From positions 1 to 64,000 of the forward strand of contig CACHEI010000003.1 of NCBI GenBank assembly GCA_902578815.1: DNA of 64,000 bases. Direction: 5' to 3'. The translations under genes and the position numbers were made by a program. The notes under the pieces were generated by a model. It did not search any database. It was given only the letters and a program-made list of their open reading frames with translations, and was not told where the DNA came from. This document shows, piece by piece, positions 45,456 through 54,729 of the stretch (position 1 is the first letter of the stretch; every line of letters begins with the position of its first letter). The stretch comes from an uncultured SAR116 cluster alpha proteobacterium. Its GTDB lineage: Bacteria > Pseudomonadota > Alphaproteobacteria > Puniceispirillales > Puniceispirillaceae.

Positions 45456-46838
45456 ATGAGCAAGGCAATGACACCAGATGATCTCTCGACCAAGGAGTGG
45501 CAGCTTCTCGATGCGGCCCATCATATGGCGCCGTTCACCGATTATGGAGAGCAGCGCAAGCATGGCGCGCGCATCATCACCCATGCGGAAGGTCATTACA
45601 TCTATGACGTTGAGGGAACACGCATTCTTGATGGTATGGCTGGTCTGTGGTGTGTGAATGTTGGTTATGGAAGGCAGTCACTTGTTGATGCTGCAGCGGA
45701 ACAGATGACAACGCTTCCCTATTACAATAATTTTTTCAAGACGAGTAACAAGCCGGTGGTGGCGCTGTCAAAACGGTTGGCCGATATCAGCCCTGAGGGA
45801 CTTAATAATGTGTTCTATGCCAATTCAGGCTCTGAGGCGAATGATACCATTATCCGCATGGTCCGCCATTTCTGGGCGCTTGAGGGGCAGCCGGAACGAC
45901 GTGTGATCATTGGCCGGGAATACGGTTATCATGGCAGCACGATCATGTCTGCCAGCATGGGTGGCATGTCAGGCATGCATGACCAGGCCGCAGATGAGGC
46001 GGATTTCGTGCATATTCGCCCACCTTATGGTTTTCTCCATCAAGGCAATCAGGACGATGCTGTTTTTGCCGCCAATGCGGCGTCCTGGCTCGAAGACAAA
46101 ATCATCGAGATTGGTGCCGACAAGGTGGCTGCTTTCGTCGCTGAGCCGGTGCAGGGTGCGGGTGGTGTGATTGTACCGCCCGACGGTTATTTCGAACATA
46201 TTCAGAACATCTGCAAACGATATGACATTGTGTTCATTGTCGACGAGGTGATCACCGGTTTTGGACGGACCGGCGAATGGTTTGCCAGTCAGCGGATGAA
46301 TCTGTCGCCTGATATGATGACCATGGCGAAAGGTCTAACGTCAGGATATATGCCGATGTCGGGTGTCATGGTAGGGGACAGGGTTGCTGACAGATTTATC
46401 GCAGATGGAGGCGAGTTCTATCACGGTTTCACCTATTCAGGTCATCCGGTTGCAGCTGCGGTGGCCTTGGCCAATCTTGATATCATTGAGAATGAAGGAT
46501 TAATCGAACGCGTACGGGAGGATACCGGCCCCTACCTTGGTGAGGCGCTTGCGCTACTTGCGGACCACCCTCTTGTTGGCGAGGTCCGTACGTATGGATT
46601 GCTTGCGGCCATTGAACTTGTTGAGAGCAAGGATGGCCCCGTACTCTTTGACAAAGTGGGTCATGTCGGTGGACTTTGCCGTGACCATGCACTTTCACAT
46701 GGTCTGATGATGCGAGCCGTTCGCGACGGAATGATTCTGTCTCCACCATTGACCTATACGCGAGATGATATTGATGCCACCGTGGCGATTGCTAGGACAG
46801 CGCTTGATGCAACTGCAGGTGATCTTGGAGTCTCATAG
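45456..46838 (+). CDS. Class III aminotransferase, polyamine:pyruvate type (copy 2)
   Basis: A 460-aa PLP enzyme of the SpuC-like group. Markers are HYIYDVEGTRILDGMAGLWCVNVGYGR near residue 47, FYANSGSEANDTIIRM near 120, VDEVITGFGRTGEWF near 262, AKGLTSGYMPMSG near 290 (Schiff-base Lys) and HGFTYSGHPVAAAVA. I take ATG 45456 as start (MSKAMTPDD); the frame opens earlier at 45366 in sequence unlike protein. It precedes a gamma-glutamyl-amine synthetase gene in the same direction. Likely transfers an amino group from putrescine or a relative to pyruvate. Confidence 0.9.
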   Translation: MSKAMTPDDLSTKEWQLLDAAHHMAPFTDYGEQRKHGARIITHAEGHYIYDVEGTRILDGMAGLWCVNVGYGRQSLVDAAAEQMTTLPYYNNFFKTSNKPVVALSKRLADISPEGLNNVFYANSGSEANDTIIRMVRHFWALEGQPERRVIIGREYGYHGSTIMSASMGGMSGMHDQAADEADFVHIRPPYGFLHQGNQDDAVFAANAASWLEDKIIEIGADKVAAFVAEPVQGAGGVIVPPDGYFEHIQNICKRYDIVFIVDEVITGFGRTGEWFASQRMNLSPDMMTMAKGLTSGYMPMSGVMVGDRVADRFIADGGEFYHGFTYSGHPVAAAVALANLDIIENEGLIERVREDTGPYLGEALALLADHPLVGEVRTYGLLAAIELVESKDGPVLFDKVGHVGGLCRDHALSHGLMMRAVRDGMILSPPLTYTRDDIDATVAIARTALDATAGDLGVS

Positions 46839-46891
46839 CAAAGTGATTGCAAAAGGGGCTTGGTGGGCCTTCTTGGCCCGATGGGAGGCGT

Positions 46892-48232
46892 ATGACTATC
46901 AAAATCAAAGAATGGTTACAGGAAAAATCGGTCACTGAGGTCGAATGTTTGGTGAGCGATATTTCTGGCATTCCAAGGGGTAAAATCCTGCCTGTACATA
47001 AGTATGTTTCGGCAATTGAAACGGGTGGCCTGCGTTTGCCGGAATATGTTTTCGGCCAGTCAGTGACAGGCGAATATTATAACAGTGTTGTTTTGAATGA
47101 AATTGGCGCTGATATAGTGTTGCGGCCTGACTTCGAAACTTGTCGTTTGGTGCCTTGGTATGAGGCGCCGACTGCACAGATCATTCATGACGCTGTCAAT
47201 CATGACGGCAAGATTGTGCCATTCGCACCACGTGCTGTTTTAGCGCGTGTTCTGGCGTTGTTCGATGAGGTGGGCCTTGTGCCCGTGATTGCCCCGGAGC
47301 TGGAGTTTTTTCTTGTCGAGCAGAGCGCGGATGCCAACAACCCCCTTGTCACCCCAACCGGCAAATCGGGCCGGGCCGAAAAGGCGCGCCAAGCCTATGG
47401 CATCGATGCAGTAAATGAATTTGATCCACTTTTCGAGGAAATCTATGACCATTGTGATGTGCAGGGACTTGACATCGACACGCTGAGCCATGAGGCGGGG
47501 GCAGCGCAGATGGAGATCAATTTCAACCATGGATCGGCGATGGATCTGGCCGATCAGGCTTTTCTGTTCAAGCGCACGGTGCGACAAACGGCGCTGAACC
47601 ACAAAGTGCATGCAACTTTCATGGCCAAACCAATGCAGGATCAACCGGGAAGTGCCATGCATGTTCACACGTCGATCAGCAACAAGGCTACCGAGAGGAA
47701 TATTTTTGTGGATGAAAACGGTGAGCAGACAGATGAGTTTCTTCATGCCATCGCCGGGATGCAGCGCCATTTGTCCGGGGCGATGGCGTTGATGGCGCCC
47801 TATGTCAATTCCTACCGTCGCCGCACAGGTGCGGAGGACTCGCCAGCAAATCTGGCTTGGGGAATGGACAATCGCACTGTTGGTCTGCGCGTTCCTCTTA
47901 GCAATCCAAAAAGTCGACGGATCGAAAATCGCTTGCCTGGCGCTGATGCCAATCCTTACCTTGCGATTGCCGCAACACTGGCTGCCATCTGGCTCGGGCT
48001 CCAGGAGAAAAGGCGGCCAAGTCGTCCCCTCAAAGACAGTGGTGAGGATCTTGAAACACTGCCAAAAAATCTGGACATTGCTCTTGATGCGCTGGAAAAA
48101 GCCAGCCCATTGCATGATGTGCTTGGAGAGGATTTTGTTAAATTGTTTACTGAAGTCAAACGTGCTGAGGCTGATGCCTTTCTTGAAGTGATCAGCCCGT
48201 GGGAGCGGGAATATCTATTGTTGAATGTCTGA
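46892..48232 (+). CDS. puuA: Gamma-glutamylputrescine synthetase-like glutamine synthetase (copy 2)
   Basis: A 446-aa glutamine-synthetase family enzyme. It shows VSDISGIPRGKILP near residue 28, PELEFFLVE near 135, AAQMEINFNHG near 205, AKPMQDQPGSAMHVHTS near 247 and NRTVGLRVPLSNPKSRRIENRLPGADANPYLAIAATLA at 330-367. The length and motifs fit PuuA, which makes gamma-glutamylputrescine from glutamate, putrescine and ATP. ATG 46892 has GGGAGG upstream. It starts 53 bp after the aminotransferase gene and is followed 18 bp later by pyrC. No puuC or puuD gene is seen here. Confidence 0.9.
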   Translation: MTIKIKEWLQEKSVTEVECLVSDISGIPRGKILPVHKYVSAIETGGLRLPEYVFGQSVTGEYYNSVVLNEIGADIVLRPDFETCRLVPWYEAPTAQIIHDAVNHDGKIVPFAPRAVLARVLALFDEVGLVPVIAPELEFFLVEQSADANNPLVTPTGKSGRAEKARQAYGIDAVNEFDPLFEEIYDHCDVQGLDIDTLSHEAGAAQMEINFNHGSAMDLADQAFLFKRTVRQTALNHKVHATFMAKPMQDQPGSAMHVHTSISNKATERNIFVDENGEQTDEFLHAIAGMQRHLSGAMALMAPYVNSYRRRTGAEDSPANLAWGMDNRTVGLRVPLSNPKSRRIENRLPGADANPYLAIAATLAAIWLGLQEKRRPSRPLKDSGEDLETLPKNLDIALDALEKASPLHDVLGEDFVKLFTEVKRAEADAFLEVISPWEREYLLLNV

Positions 48233-48250
48233 TTCCAAAGGAGTTAAGCC

Positions 48251-49294
48251 TTGAACAGGCTGACGATTCCACGTCCTGACGACTGGCATCTCCATCTGCG
48301 CGATGGTGACATGTTGGCTTCTGTCGTTGTTGATACGGCCGCCCATTTTGGCCGCGCAATCATCATGCCCAATTTGGTGCCGCCAGTGATAACGTCGGTC
48401 GATGCGCTGGCCTATCGATCCCGCATTCTTGCTGCCCTTCCTGCCGGATCAGAATTTCAGCCTCTGATGACGTTGTATCTTACGGAAACTACCGTCCCGG
48501 ATGACGTTGTTGCGGCTGCTGCTTCTGGCCTGATTTCCGCGGTGAAACTATATCCGGCGGGCGCGACAACCAATTCAGATTCTGGGGTGCGAGATTTTGA
48601 CAAGGTGACTCCAGTTCTGGAAGCAATGGCAGAAAATGGCGTCCCGTTGTGTGTCCATGGTGAGGTCACAGACCCAGATATCGACATTTTCGACAGAGAG
48701 GCGGTTTTTCTGGAGAAGGTTCTGGACCCCCTTCGCCAGAGGATCAGAGGTCTGCGGGTGGTGTTGGAGCATGTCACAACCTGCGATGGTCTCGATTACG
48801 TCAGGCAGGGTGGAGACGATATTGCAGCAACAATCACAACGCATCATCTCTTTATCAACCGCAACCATATTCTGGCAGGTGGCATTCGCCCACATAATTT
48901 TTGCCTTCCTGTTGCCAAGCGGGAGGTGCATCGTCTTGCGCTGGTTGCAGCCGCCACTTCGGATGAGGCTGCATTTTTCCTCGGAACTGACAGCGCCCCC
49001 CATGTTGATGCAGCAAAACAATCTGGATGTGGGTGTGCGGGCATTTATACTGCGCCAAATACCATGTCCTGTCTCGCTGCCTTGTTTGAAGGTGAGGGCG
49101 CTCTTGACAAGTTAGAGGGCTTTGTGTCACGCCATGGCCCAGCCTTTTACCGGCTTCCGGTGAACGCAGAGACGATAACGTTGATCAAACGCGACACACC
49201 GATTGAGTTTCCGGACAAATGTGAAACCCCGGATGGACCTGTAACTATTTTTGATTGTGGGCAACCTCTGTATTGGGAAGTTGAAACTTCCTAA
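48251..49294 (+). CDS. pyrC: Dihydroorotase, class II
   Basis: A 347-aa homodimeric-type dihydroorotase that interconverts carbamoyl-aspartate and dihydroorotate in pyrimidine synthesis. Zinc ligands are in [10 protein letters not shown] (residues 10-19), the carboxylated Lys in [14 protein letters not shown] (about 98), and His in VHGEVTD, VLEHVTT and the Asp in LGTDSAPH. It starts at TTG 48251, with GGAG upstream. The start lies 18 bp after puuA, so it may share that transcript. It overlaps the convergent EamA gene by 4 bp. Length is the same as the E. coli enzyme. Confidence 0.96.
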   Translation: MNRLTIPRPDDWHLHLRDGDMLASVVVDTAAHFGRAIIMPNLVPPVITSVDALAYRSRILAALPAGSEFQPLMTLYLTETTVPDDVVAAAASGLISAVKLYPAGATTNSDSGVRDFDKVTPVLEAMAENGVPLCVHGEVTDPDIDIFDREAVFLEKVLDPLRQRIRGLRVVLEHVTTCDGLDYVRQGGDDIAATITTHHLFINRNHILAGGIRPHNFCLPVAKREVHRLALVAAATSDEAAFFLGTDSAPHVDAAKQSGCGCAGIYTAPNTMSCLAALFEGEGALDKLEGFVSRHGPAFYRLPVNAETITLIKRDTPIEFPDKCETPDGPVTIFDCGQPLYWEVETS

Positions 49295-50205
49295 GGTGGT
49301 GTTTCCTTCTGCGCATGATTAGGCCGTATTGATCTTGTGGCAATAGCTTCACGCCGTGTGATGTAAGCTGTTGCGGTAAAGATGATCGCGCCGCCCACCC
49401 ATATCCAGACACCTGGCCATTCATCAAATATAAACCAGGCTAAAATAACGGCAAAGGGCAGCTTTACAAATTCCACCGGCTGCAAGCTGGTGATTTCCAC
49501 CAAGCCACAGGCGCGAGTAAATAGTACATGTGCAATCGTGCCGCTTATTGCCACACCCCACAGGTATAGCCAACCGAGAGGACCTGGCCATTGCCAAACA
49601 AACAAAGCTGGCGCTAGTGAGATTGGTGCTTGCATTACCACCATCCAGAAAACAATCGCAATCGATGTCTCTGTCTCCGTCATTTTTTTGACCAGAAGAA
49701 CTGCCATGGCAATCGACAATGAACTTGCCAGTGCCAGTAAAGCACCAGCTGATACTTCAGTAATCCCTGGCTGTAGAATGACGAGAGCACCAGTAAACCC
49801 AATTAAGATTGCTACAATTCGCCGTAGGCGGATTACCTCGCCTAAGAAAATAACAGCGCCAATTGTGACAAAAATGGGGCTTGTAAAGCTGAGTGCGGTG
49901 TTCTCTGCAAGTGGGATTAATGTGACTGAGGCGAAGCCGCAGAGCATCCCTATAAAATTGATTGCCGCGCGGCCCACATACAACCCGGGGCGTTTCATTC
50001 TGATCTGCGCGATGCCAGCCTTAAGGAGAAAAGGGCCGATGATTAACACTGCGAGAAAATTGCGGAAAAACACAACCTCTATAACGTGCACATGTTGTGC
50101 TGCAAGCTTGACAAAAATTCCCATTCCAGTGAACGATAGCATCGCCAAAAACATCATCAGCATTGCACGAACTGCTGCTGATGTGATTACAAAGTCGAGA
50201 ATCAT
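49291..50205 (-). CDS. EamA/DMT family permease
   Basis: A 304-aa membrane protein with ten hydrophobic segments in two EamA repeats. The first repeat has [31 protein letters not shown]. The loop after helix 4 has [28 protein letters not shown], the family hallmark, and the second repeat ends with [20 protein letters not shown]. These permeases move metabolites, amino acids or amines across the inner membrane. It is convergent with pyrC and heads away from a glutathione S-transferase gene. Substrate cannot be told. Start ATG 50205 lacks a clear ribosome site. Confidence 0.9.
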   Translation of the reverse strand: MILDFVITSAAVRAMLMMFLAMLSFTGMGIFVKLAAQHVHVIEVVFFRNFLAVLIIGPFLLKAGIAQIRMKRPGLYVGRAAINFIGMLCGFASVTLIPLAENTALSFTSPIFVTIGAVIFLGEVIRLRRIVAILIGFTGALVILQPGITEVSAGALLALASSLSIAMAVLLVKKMTETETSIAIVFWMVVMQAPISLAPALFVWQWPGPLGWLYLWGVAISGTIAHVLFTRACGLVEITSLQPVEFVKLPFAVILAWFIFDEWPGVWIWVGGAIIFTATAYITRREAIATRSIRPNHAQKETPP

Positions 50206-50291
50206 TTTTTGACAACTTCCAAAGAGCGCTGAAATAGCGGGCGCGCATTAGCGCACAGTCAAAATGAAATTGCAAATTAGCTTTGGCCTGA

Positions 50292-50954
50292 TCAATCATT
50301 GAGTTTGTTGGCTACCCAGTTTGAGAGCGCCTCGTGGTAAGCCGCGTTTTGTTTTTCAACAGAGGGGTGCATAACAAGGGCGCGCTCATAAGTCTGTAAT
50401 GGTTTGGGAATGTTAAGGTCCAAGCTAAAAATATCCTGTAATGTAGCAATAAGTGCGAAGCTAGCGACAAACCCACAATCAGCAATGGTTAGCTGATCAC
50501 CGTATAGTAACGGTGCAGGGCTGGCGATCTGGTCCAACTGATTAAGCCGCTTTTGCAGCATTTTGGTATTACTTGTTACAAAAGTTTGGTTACGCGTCTC
50601 TGGAGAGACATGTGCGAAATAGGCCCGCAACACGGGCTCTAGCCTTGTGTCATGAAAACGCGAAATTTCGCGGATGCGCGCGCGATCCTGTGGATCAACC
50701 GGCAGCATGGGTGGGCTGGCAATGATTTCGTCAAGATATTCGGCAATAGCCTCAGAATCAGCCAGTCGAAACCCATCCTGATCAATCGCCGGGATGGTGC
50801 CAGATGGAATGATCTTGCAGTAGGTCGGGCTGCCATACCCGTTAGGTGGTGGTACACTTCGCCAATCCAGCTGTTTGTGGGTCATCACCACACGGATTTT
50901 GCAGCCGTAGCTGCTCACTGGCAAATCATATAAAGTTAGCATGGTCAATTTCAT
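50292..50954 (-). CDS. Glutathione S-transferase family protein
   Basis: A 220-aa protein with an N-terminal thioredoxin-fold domain (residues 5-80, LTLYDLPVSSYGCKIRVV, cis-Pro in GTIPAID, and DSEAIAEYL) and an all-helical C-terminal domain (YGDQLTIADCGFVASF). The Ser in VSSYGC is the likely glutathione-contact residue. It may conjugate, isomerise or just bind glutathione adducts. It sits upstream of the EamA gene on the same strand, 86 bp away, so the two may be co-transcribed. The start may be either of two in-frame ATGs (50954 or 50942). Confidence 0.9.
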   Translation of the reverse strand: MKLTMLTLYDLPVSSYGCKIRVVMTHKQLDWRSVPPPNGYGSPTYCKIIPSGTIPAIDQDGFRLADSEAIAEYLDEIIASPPMLPVDPQDRARIREISRFHDTRLEPVLRAYFAHVSPETRNQTFVTSNTKMLQKRLNQLDQIASPAPLLYGDQLTIADCGFVASFALIATLQDIFSLDLNIPKPLQTYERALVMHPSVEKQNAAYHEALSNWVANKLND

Positions 50955-51173
50955 AAAAGAGTTATAACTAATTAGGAAGAGGCGTCTATGTTGCCTTTAA
51001 TTTTTATCACTTCGAATCTCAAAATATTCAATAAGATCCTATGTCCCAGATTTTCAGGTTGTGTAAATGAATATCTGGACAACTTTAAGTAATATTCTAC
51101 TATCGGGGGTGTAACATAACAGTTAAACGTAAACGCAATGTGGAAATAAAATAACAATCAAGGGGCTAGAAAA

Positions 51174-51989
51174 ATGCAAAAACTAAAGTGTTTGTTGTCA
51201 GCCATTGCAATGATGGCAATGACATTAGGATTGGTGACGCCTTCGGTGGCCGACAGTGTTATCGATGATGTTGTTAAACGAGGAAAGCTCGTTGTTGGAT
51301 TGGCAACCTTCGTGCCTTGGGCAATGAGAGACAAGAAAGGTGATCTCATAGGATTTGAGATTGATGTTTCAAATCAATTAGCTAAAGATATGGGTGTTGA
51401 GGTAGAGCTTGTGCCGACAGCTTGGGATGGAATTATCCCCGCACTACTTGCTGGCAAGTTTGACGTCATTATTACCGGGATGGTGCACAAGCCAGCGCGT
51501 AACTTGACGATCAACTTTTCAAAGCCTTATGCGTTTTTGAATGTGGGCATGGCTGCAAATAAAGCCTTAGCCCAAAAAGACGGTCTAGAGACTATGGAAG
51601 ACTGGAACAGTAGTAAGGTTACGCTCACAATAAAGCGTGGAACTGCTCCGGGAGAAACGGCAGCGAGATTATTTCCGAAAGCGAGGGTCCGGCAATTTGA
51701 CGACGATGCACAGGCATTGCAAGATGTTCTGAATGGAAATGCGCATGCGTTTCTTACATCAGAGCCAAAGCCTGCTTACTATGTGATTGATAATCCGGAA
51801 GTCCTCTACCATCCATTTGGTGTTGGTCCTTTTGATCCTTCTGCTTCCGCGTTTGCGGTTCGCAAGGGTGATCCTGATGCCCTAAATTTCTTTGACAATT
51901 GGATCCAGTATCGCACGCTTGACGGATGGCTTGAAAAGACCCATGCCAAATGGTTCCAGTCCCGTGATTGGAAGGATCAGGTCAACTAA
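51174..51989 (+). CDS. Polar amino-acid-type ABC transporter binding protein
   Basis: A 271-aa periplasmic protein of the family-3 solute-binding group (PF00497-like). The signal peptide is MQKLKCLLSAIAMMAMTLGL with cleavage near SVA-DS. The mature domain has KRGKLVVGLATFVPWAMRDKKGDLIGFEIDV, then GIIPALLAGKFDVIITGM and VRKGDPDALNFFDNWI. Start ATG 51174. Downstream are two permeases of the same class, so this is the receptor of a complete importer. Whether it binds an acidic, basic or other amino acid cannot be told. Confidence 0.92.
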   Translation: MQKLKCLLSAIAMMAMTLGLVTPSVADSVIDDVVKRGKLVVGLATFVPWAMRDKKGDLIGFEIDVSNQLAKDMGVEVELVPTAWDGIIPALLAGKFDVIITGMVHKPARNLTINFSKPYAFLNVGMAANKALAQKDGLETMEDWNSSKVTLTIKRGTAPGETAARLFPKARVRQFDDDAQALQDVLNGNAHAFLTSEPKPAYYVIDNPEVLYHPFGVGPFDPSASAFAVRKGDPDALNFFDNWIQYRTLDGWLEKTHAKWFQSRDWKDQVN

Positions 51990-52029
51990 ACGGCCGATCT
52001 TTTCGGAGATGTAACGAGAGGGCACGCTC

Positions 52030-52905
52030 TTGGTTGACAAAAAAATTGGCGAGTTATCACGAAAAAACTGTGATGACTCGCCCTCGAGTAATGGTCAGTC
52101 TTTAAAAGACGCTGACAGATGGCGAAGTGTTAGGTCAATTTTTGTCGATCTGCTCCAATTTTTCTTATTAATGACGTTTCTATTCTGGGTCGGTTGGCGC
52201 GGTGTGGACGCTATGGAGTATCGCTGGCAGTGGTACCGCGTTCCAAATTTCTTCTATAAGCAAATCGATAATGAAATAATATGGGGGCCATTAATATATG
52301 GACTTCAAATAACCCTTTATGTGTCTGCATGGGGAATGTTGCTAGCCCTATTGATAGGCTTAGTTACTGCTTTTCTACGCCTCTCAACTTCGATATCGGG
52401 AAGACTTGTTGCGCGCGTTTATCTGGAAGCCATTCGGAACACACCCCTGTTGGTACAGGTATCAATTTTTTATTTTGTTCTACAACCCATATTGGGAATT
52501 AATAACCCGCTTTGGACTGGAATTCTGTGCCTGGCTTTTTTTGAAGGTTCATTTGCATCAGAGATCATACGTGGTGGAATAGTCTCTGTTGACAAAGGTC
52601 AGTGGGAAGCGTCACAGACGATAGGTTTGAGCCGCTGGAAAACTTATCTTTACGTTGTGCTACCTCAAGCCGTTCCCATAATGCTGCCACCGCTAACCGG
52701 TATTTTAGTTAATCTAATCAAACACTCCGCGATATTAAGTTTTGTTGCTGTTTTTGAATTGACAACCGAAGCACGAAATTTGATCGCTGATACTTTCATG
52801 AGCTTTGAAATTTGGATGTTGGTGGGTGGCATGTATCTCGTGATGACGATTACCTTATCAACACTGGTTGGATTTTTTGAACGTCGTGTCAGGGGCGCTA
52901 GATAA
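52030..52905 (+). CDS. Polar amino-acid ABC permease (His/Glu/Gln type) 1
   Basis: A 291-aa permease. A hydrophilic N-terminal stretch of about 40 residues precedes five or six helices. The coupling loop SVDKGQWEASQTIGLSRWKTYLYVVLPQAVPIMLPPLTG is near residues 185-225. LEAIRNTPLLVQVSIFYFVL is diagnostic of His/Glu/Gln permeases. Start is TTG 52030. It follows the binding-protein gene by 40 bp and its stop nearly touches the next permease gene. Confidence 0.9.
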   Translation: MVDKKIGELSRKNCDDSPSSNGQSLKDADRWRSVRSIFVDLLQFFLLMTFLFWVGWRGVDAMEYRWQWYRVPNFFYKQIDNEIIWGPLIYGLQITLYVSAWGMLLALLIGLVTAFLRLSTSISGRLVARVYLEAIRNTPLLVQVSIFYFVLQPILGINNPLWTGILCLAFFEGSFASEIIRGGIVSVDKGQWEASQTIGLSRWKTYLYVVLPQAVPIMLPPLTGILVNLIKHSAILSFVAVFELTTEARNLIADTFMSFEIWMLVGGMYLVMTITLSTLVGFFERRVRGAR

Positions 52906-52906
52906 A

Positions 52907-53788
52907 ATGGATCAAACCAAAAACCAGTTGAAGTGGGGTCCGATGGATATTGTGGTTGTCGGATTGCTTGTCAGCTCCTGCGTTTATGTCTTTCACAGAG
53001 TCGATACAGTTCTGATTTACGAGTGGGACTGGTCTGTCATTCCGGGATATCTTTTTCGTTGGGATGAGGAGGCCAATAAATTTTTACCTAATCTGCTCAT
53101 GAAAGGACTTGTTACAACGCTTAGAATTTCTTTCTGGGCGCTGATATTATCTTCAATCGTTGGCGTTTTTCTTGGCATTGCTCGAACAAGCGAACGTCTT
53201 CTCCCCCGGATGATTGGTTGGATGTATGTAGAGTTCATTCGCAATATTCCGCCGGTTCCATTTTTATTTTTATTTTATTTTTTTATTAGTAGCCAAGTGA
53301 TACCCCATTTGGGCCTACGGGAGAACGTTGACGCTTTGGCACCACAGACGAAGTTCCTTGTGGAAACTCTCTTTGGTCCCTCAAACCTCATTGAGAATTT
53401 CCTTTCTGGTGTTTTGAGCCTTGCCCTGATGTCCGCTGCCTACATCGCTGAAATCGTCAGAGCCGGCATCCAATCTATTCCAAAAGGCCAAATCGAAGCG
53501 GGTCGAACCATCGGCCTTTCGTCTGTACAGATCATGCGTTACGTAGTTTTGCCGCAAGCTATACAGAAAGTGATCCCTCCGTTGGCTGGTCAATTTATCA
53601 CTTTGATTAAAGATAGCTCATTGGTGGCTCTAATCTCAATACAAGAACTTTCCTTTTTAGCGATGGAAATAGCCATTTCTGAACAAAGATTTTTTGAAGT
53701 TTGGATTTCGGTTGGGTTGATGTATTTCAGCGTTTGTTTTGCCTGCGCCCTCGTTTTTAGGAGATTTGAAACGCGCTGGACCAAATAA
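52907..53788 (+). CDS. Polar amino-acid ABC permease (His/Glu/Gln type) 2
   Basis: A 293-aa permease with a similar plan. FIRNIPPVPFLFLFYFFIS (about residue 110) is the family motif, and the coupling loop is IPKGQIEAGRTIGLSSVQIMRYVVLPQAIQKVIPPLAG near 200-238. I take ATG 52907 as start, one base after the previous stop. A longer frame from 52868 would overlap the first permease gene. It should form a heterodimer with permease 1. The ATPase gene is convergent on the other strand. Confidence 0.9.
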   Translation: MDQTKNQLKWGPMDIVVVGLLVSSCVYVFHRVDTVLIYEWDWSVIPGYLFRWDEEANKFLPNLLMKGLVTTLRISFWALILSSIVGVFLGIARTSERLLPRMIGWMYVEFIRNIPPVPFLFLFYFFISSQVIPHLGLRENVDALAPQTKFLVETLFGPSNLIENFLSGVLSLALMSAAYIAEIVRAGIQSIPKGQIEAGRTIGLSSVQIMRYVVLPQAIQKVIPPLAGQFITLIKDSSLVALISIQELSFLAMEIAISEQRFFEVWISVGLMYFSVCFACALVFRRFETRWTK

Positions 53789-53841
53789 CGAATGTTATGC
53801 CTAGTGCACTCTTTTTGCCTGTATTTTGATGTAGCGATTAA

Positions 53842-54603
53842 TTAATGCCGCAGAATTTGATTTAGAAATTTTTTGCAACGATCCGTTTTGGGTGTTTTAA
53901 AAAAATTTTCAGGAGCTCCACTCTCAACAATTTCTCCTTTATCCATAAATACCATCCGGTCAGCCGCTTCCTTGGCGAAGCCCATTTCATGAGTTACACA
54001 AACCATGGTCATTCCGTCAGAGGCCAAGTCAATGATTACATCTAAAACTTCGGCAATCATCTCCGGATCGAGAGCAGATGTTGGTTCATCAAACAACATA
54101 ATTTTTGGTTCCATACATAGCGAGCGAGCGATTGCTACGCGTTGTTGCTGGCCACCGGACAATTCGCTCGGCCTCTTGTGTGCCTGATCGGGGATCTTTA
54201 CGCGCTCCAGATATTTAATCGCTAGTTTTTCGGCATCAGCTTTTGACATTCCCCGAGATTTAATGGGTCCCAATGTCAAATTTTGCAAGATTGTCAGATG
54301 AGGAAAAAGATTGAATTGTTGAAAAACCATTCCAATTTCGGAAAGCGAATTTTTATTGTTTTTCTGGTGGTCATGGATAGAAATTCCAAACAATTCGATA
54401 TTACCACTGTTATGGCTTTCCAGAGCATTTACACATCGAATTAATGTGGATTTTCCAGAGCCTGAGGGACCACATATGACGACTCTTTCGCCATTATTAA
54501 TTGATAGGTCAATGTCTTTTAAGGCGTGGAAATCACCAAACCATTTATTTAGCCCAGTTATCTGGATTGCAGATCCAGCCTTATATTCACGCTTATTCGT
54601 CAT
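53842..54603 (-). CDS. Polar amino-acid ABC transporter ATPase (GlnQ/ArtP-like)
   Basis: A 253-aa ATPase. It has Walker [10 protein letters not shown] (about 45-53), signature [16 protein letters not shown] (about 150-165), Walker [15 protein letters not shown] and H-loop [14 protein letters not shown]. The sequence is typical for glutamine/arginine-type importers. It is transcribed toward its permease genes, so the importer is encoded by two transcription units. ATG 54603 has AGGA upstream. The amidohydrolase gene lies upstream on the same strand. Confidence 0.92.
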   Translation of the reverse strand: MTNKREYKAGSAIQITGLNKWFGDFHALKDIDLSINNGERVVICGPSGSGKSTLIRCVNALESHNSGNIELFGISIHDHQKNNKNSLSEIGMVFQQFNLFPHLTILQNLTLGPIKSRGMSKADAEKLAIKYLERVKIPDQAHKRPSELSGGQQQRVAIARSLCMEPKIMLFDEPTSALDPEMIAEVLDVIIDLASDGMTMVCVTHEMGFAKEAADRMVFMDKGEIVESGAPENFFKTPKTDRCKKFLNQILRH

Positions 54604-54704
54604 TTTGTAATCCTGGCAAAATAATTATGTCGAATTGAGCTGCCCCGGCCAAGGTGGATGGGAAGTATAGTTGATCAGGTTCATGTTCTTTGGCACGGCA
54701 AATT

Positions 54705-54720
54705 ACGTGGCTTGCCACGT
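54705..54720 (-). terminator. Hairpin after the amidohydrolase gene, possible terminator
   Basis: ACGTGG (54705-54710) and CCACGT (54715-54720) form a perfect stem around a CTTG loop, 10 bp downstream of the amidohydrolase stop (minus strand). The following minus-strand bases are only weakly T-rich, whereas the plus strand continues into a T-run. Its direction is uncertain. Confidence 0.45.
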
Positions 54721-54729
54721 CACATTTTT

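Noticed and set aside
47240..48115. 291-aa open frame opposite puuA
   Set aside because: It lies fully within the conserved synthetase gene on the other strand and has no recognisable domain.
49382..50212. 276-aa open frame on the plus strand
   Set aside because: It is the antisense shadow of the EamA permease gene and has no protein-like features or ribosome site.
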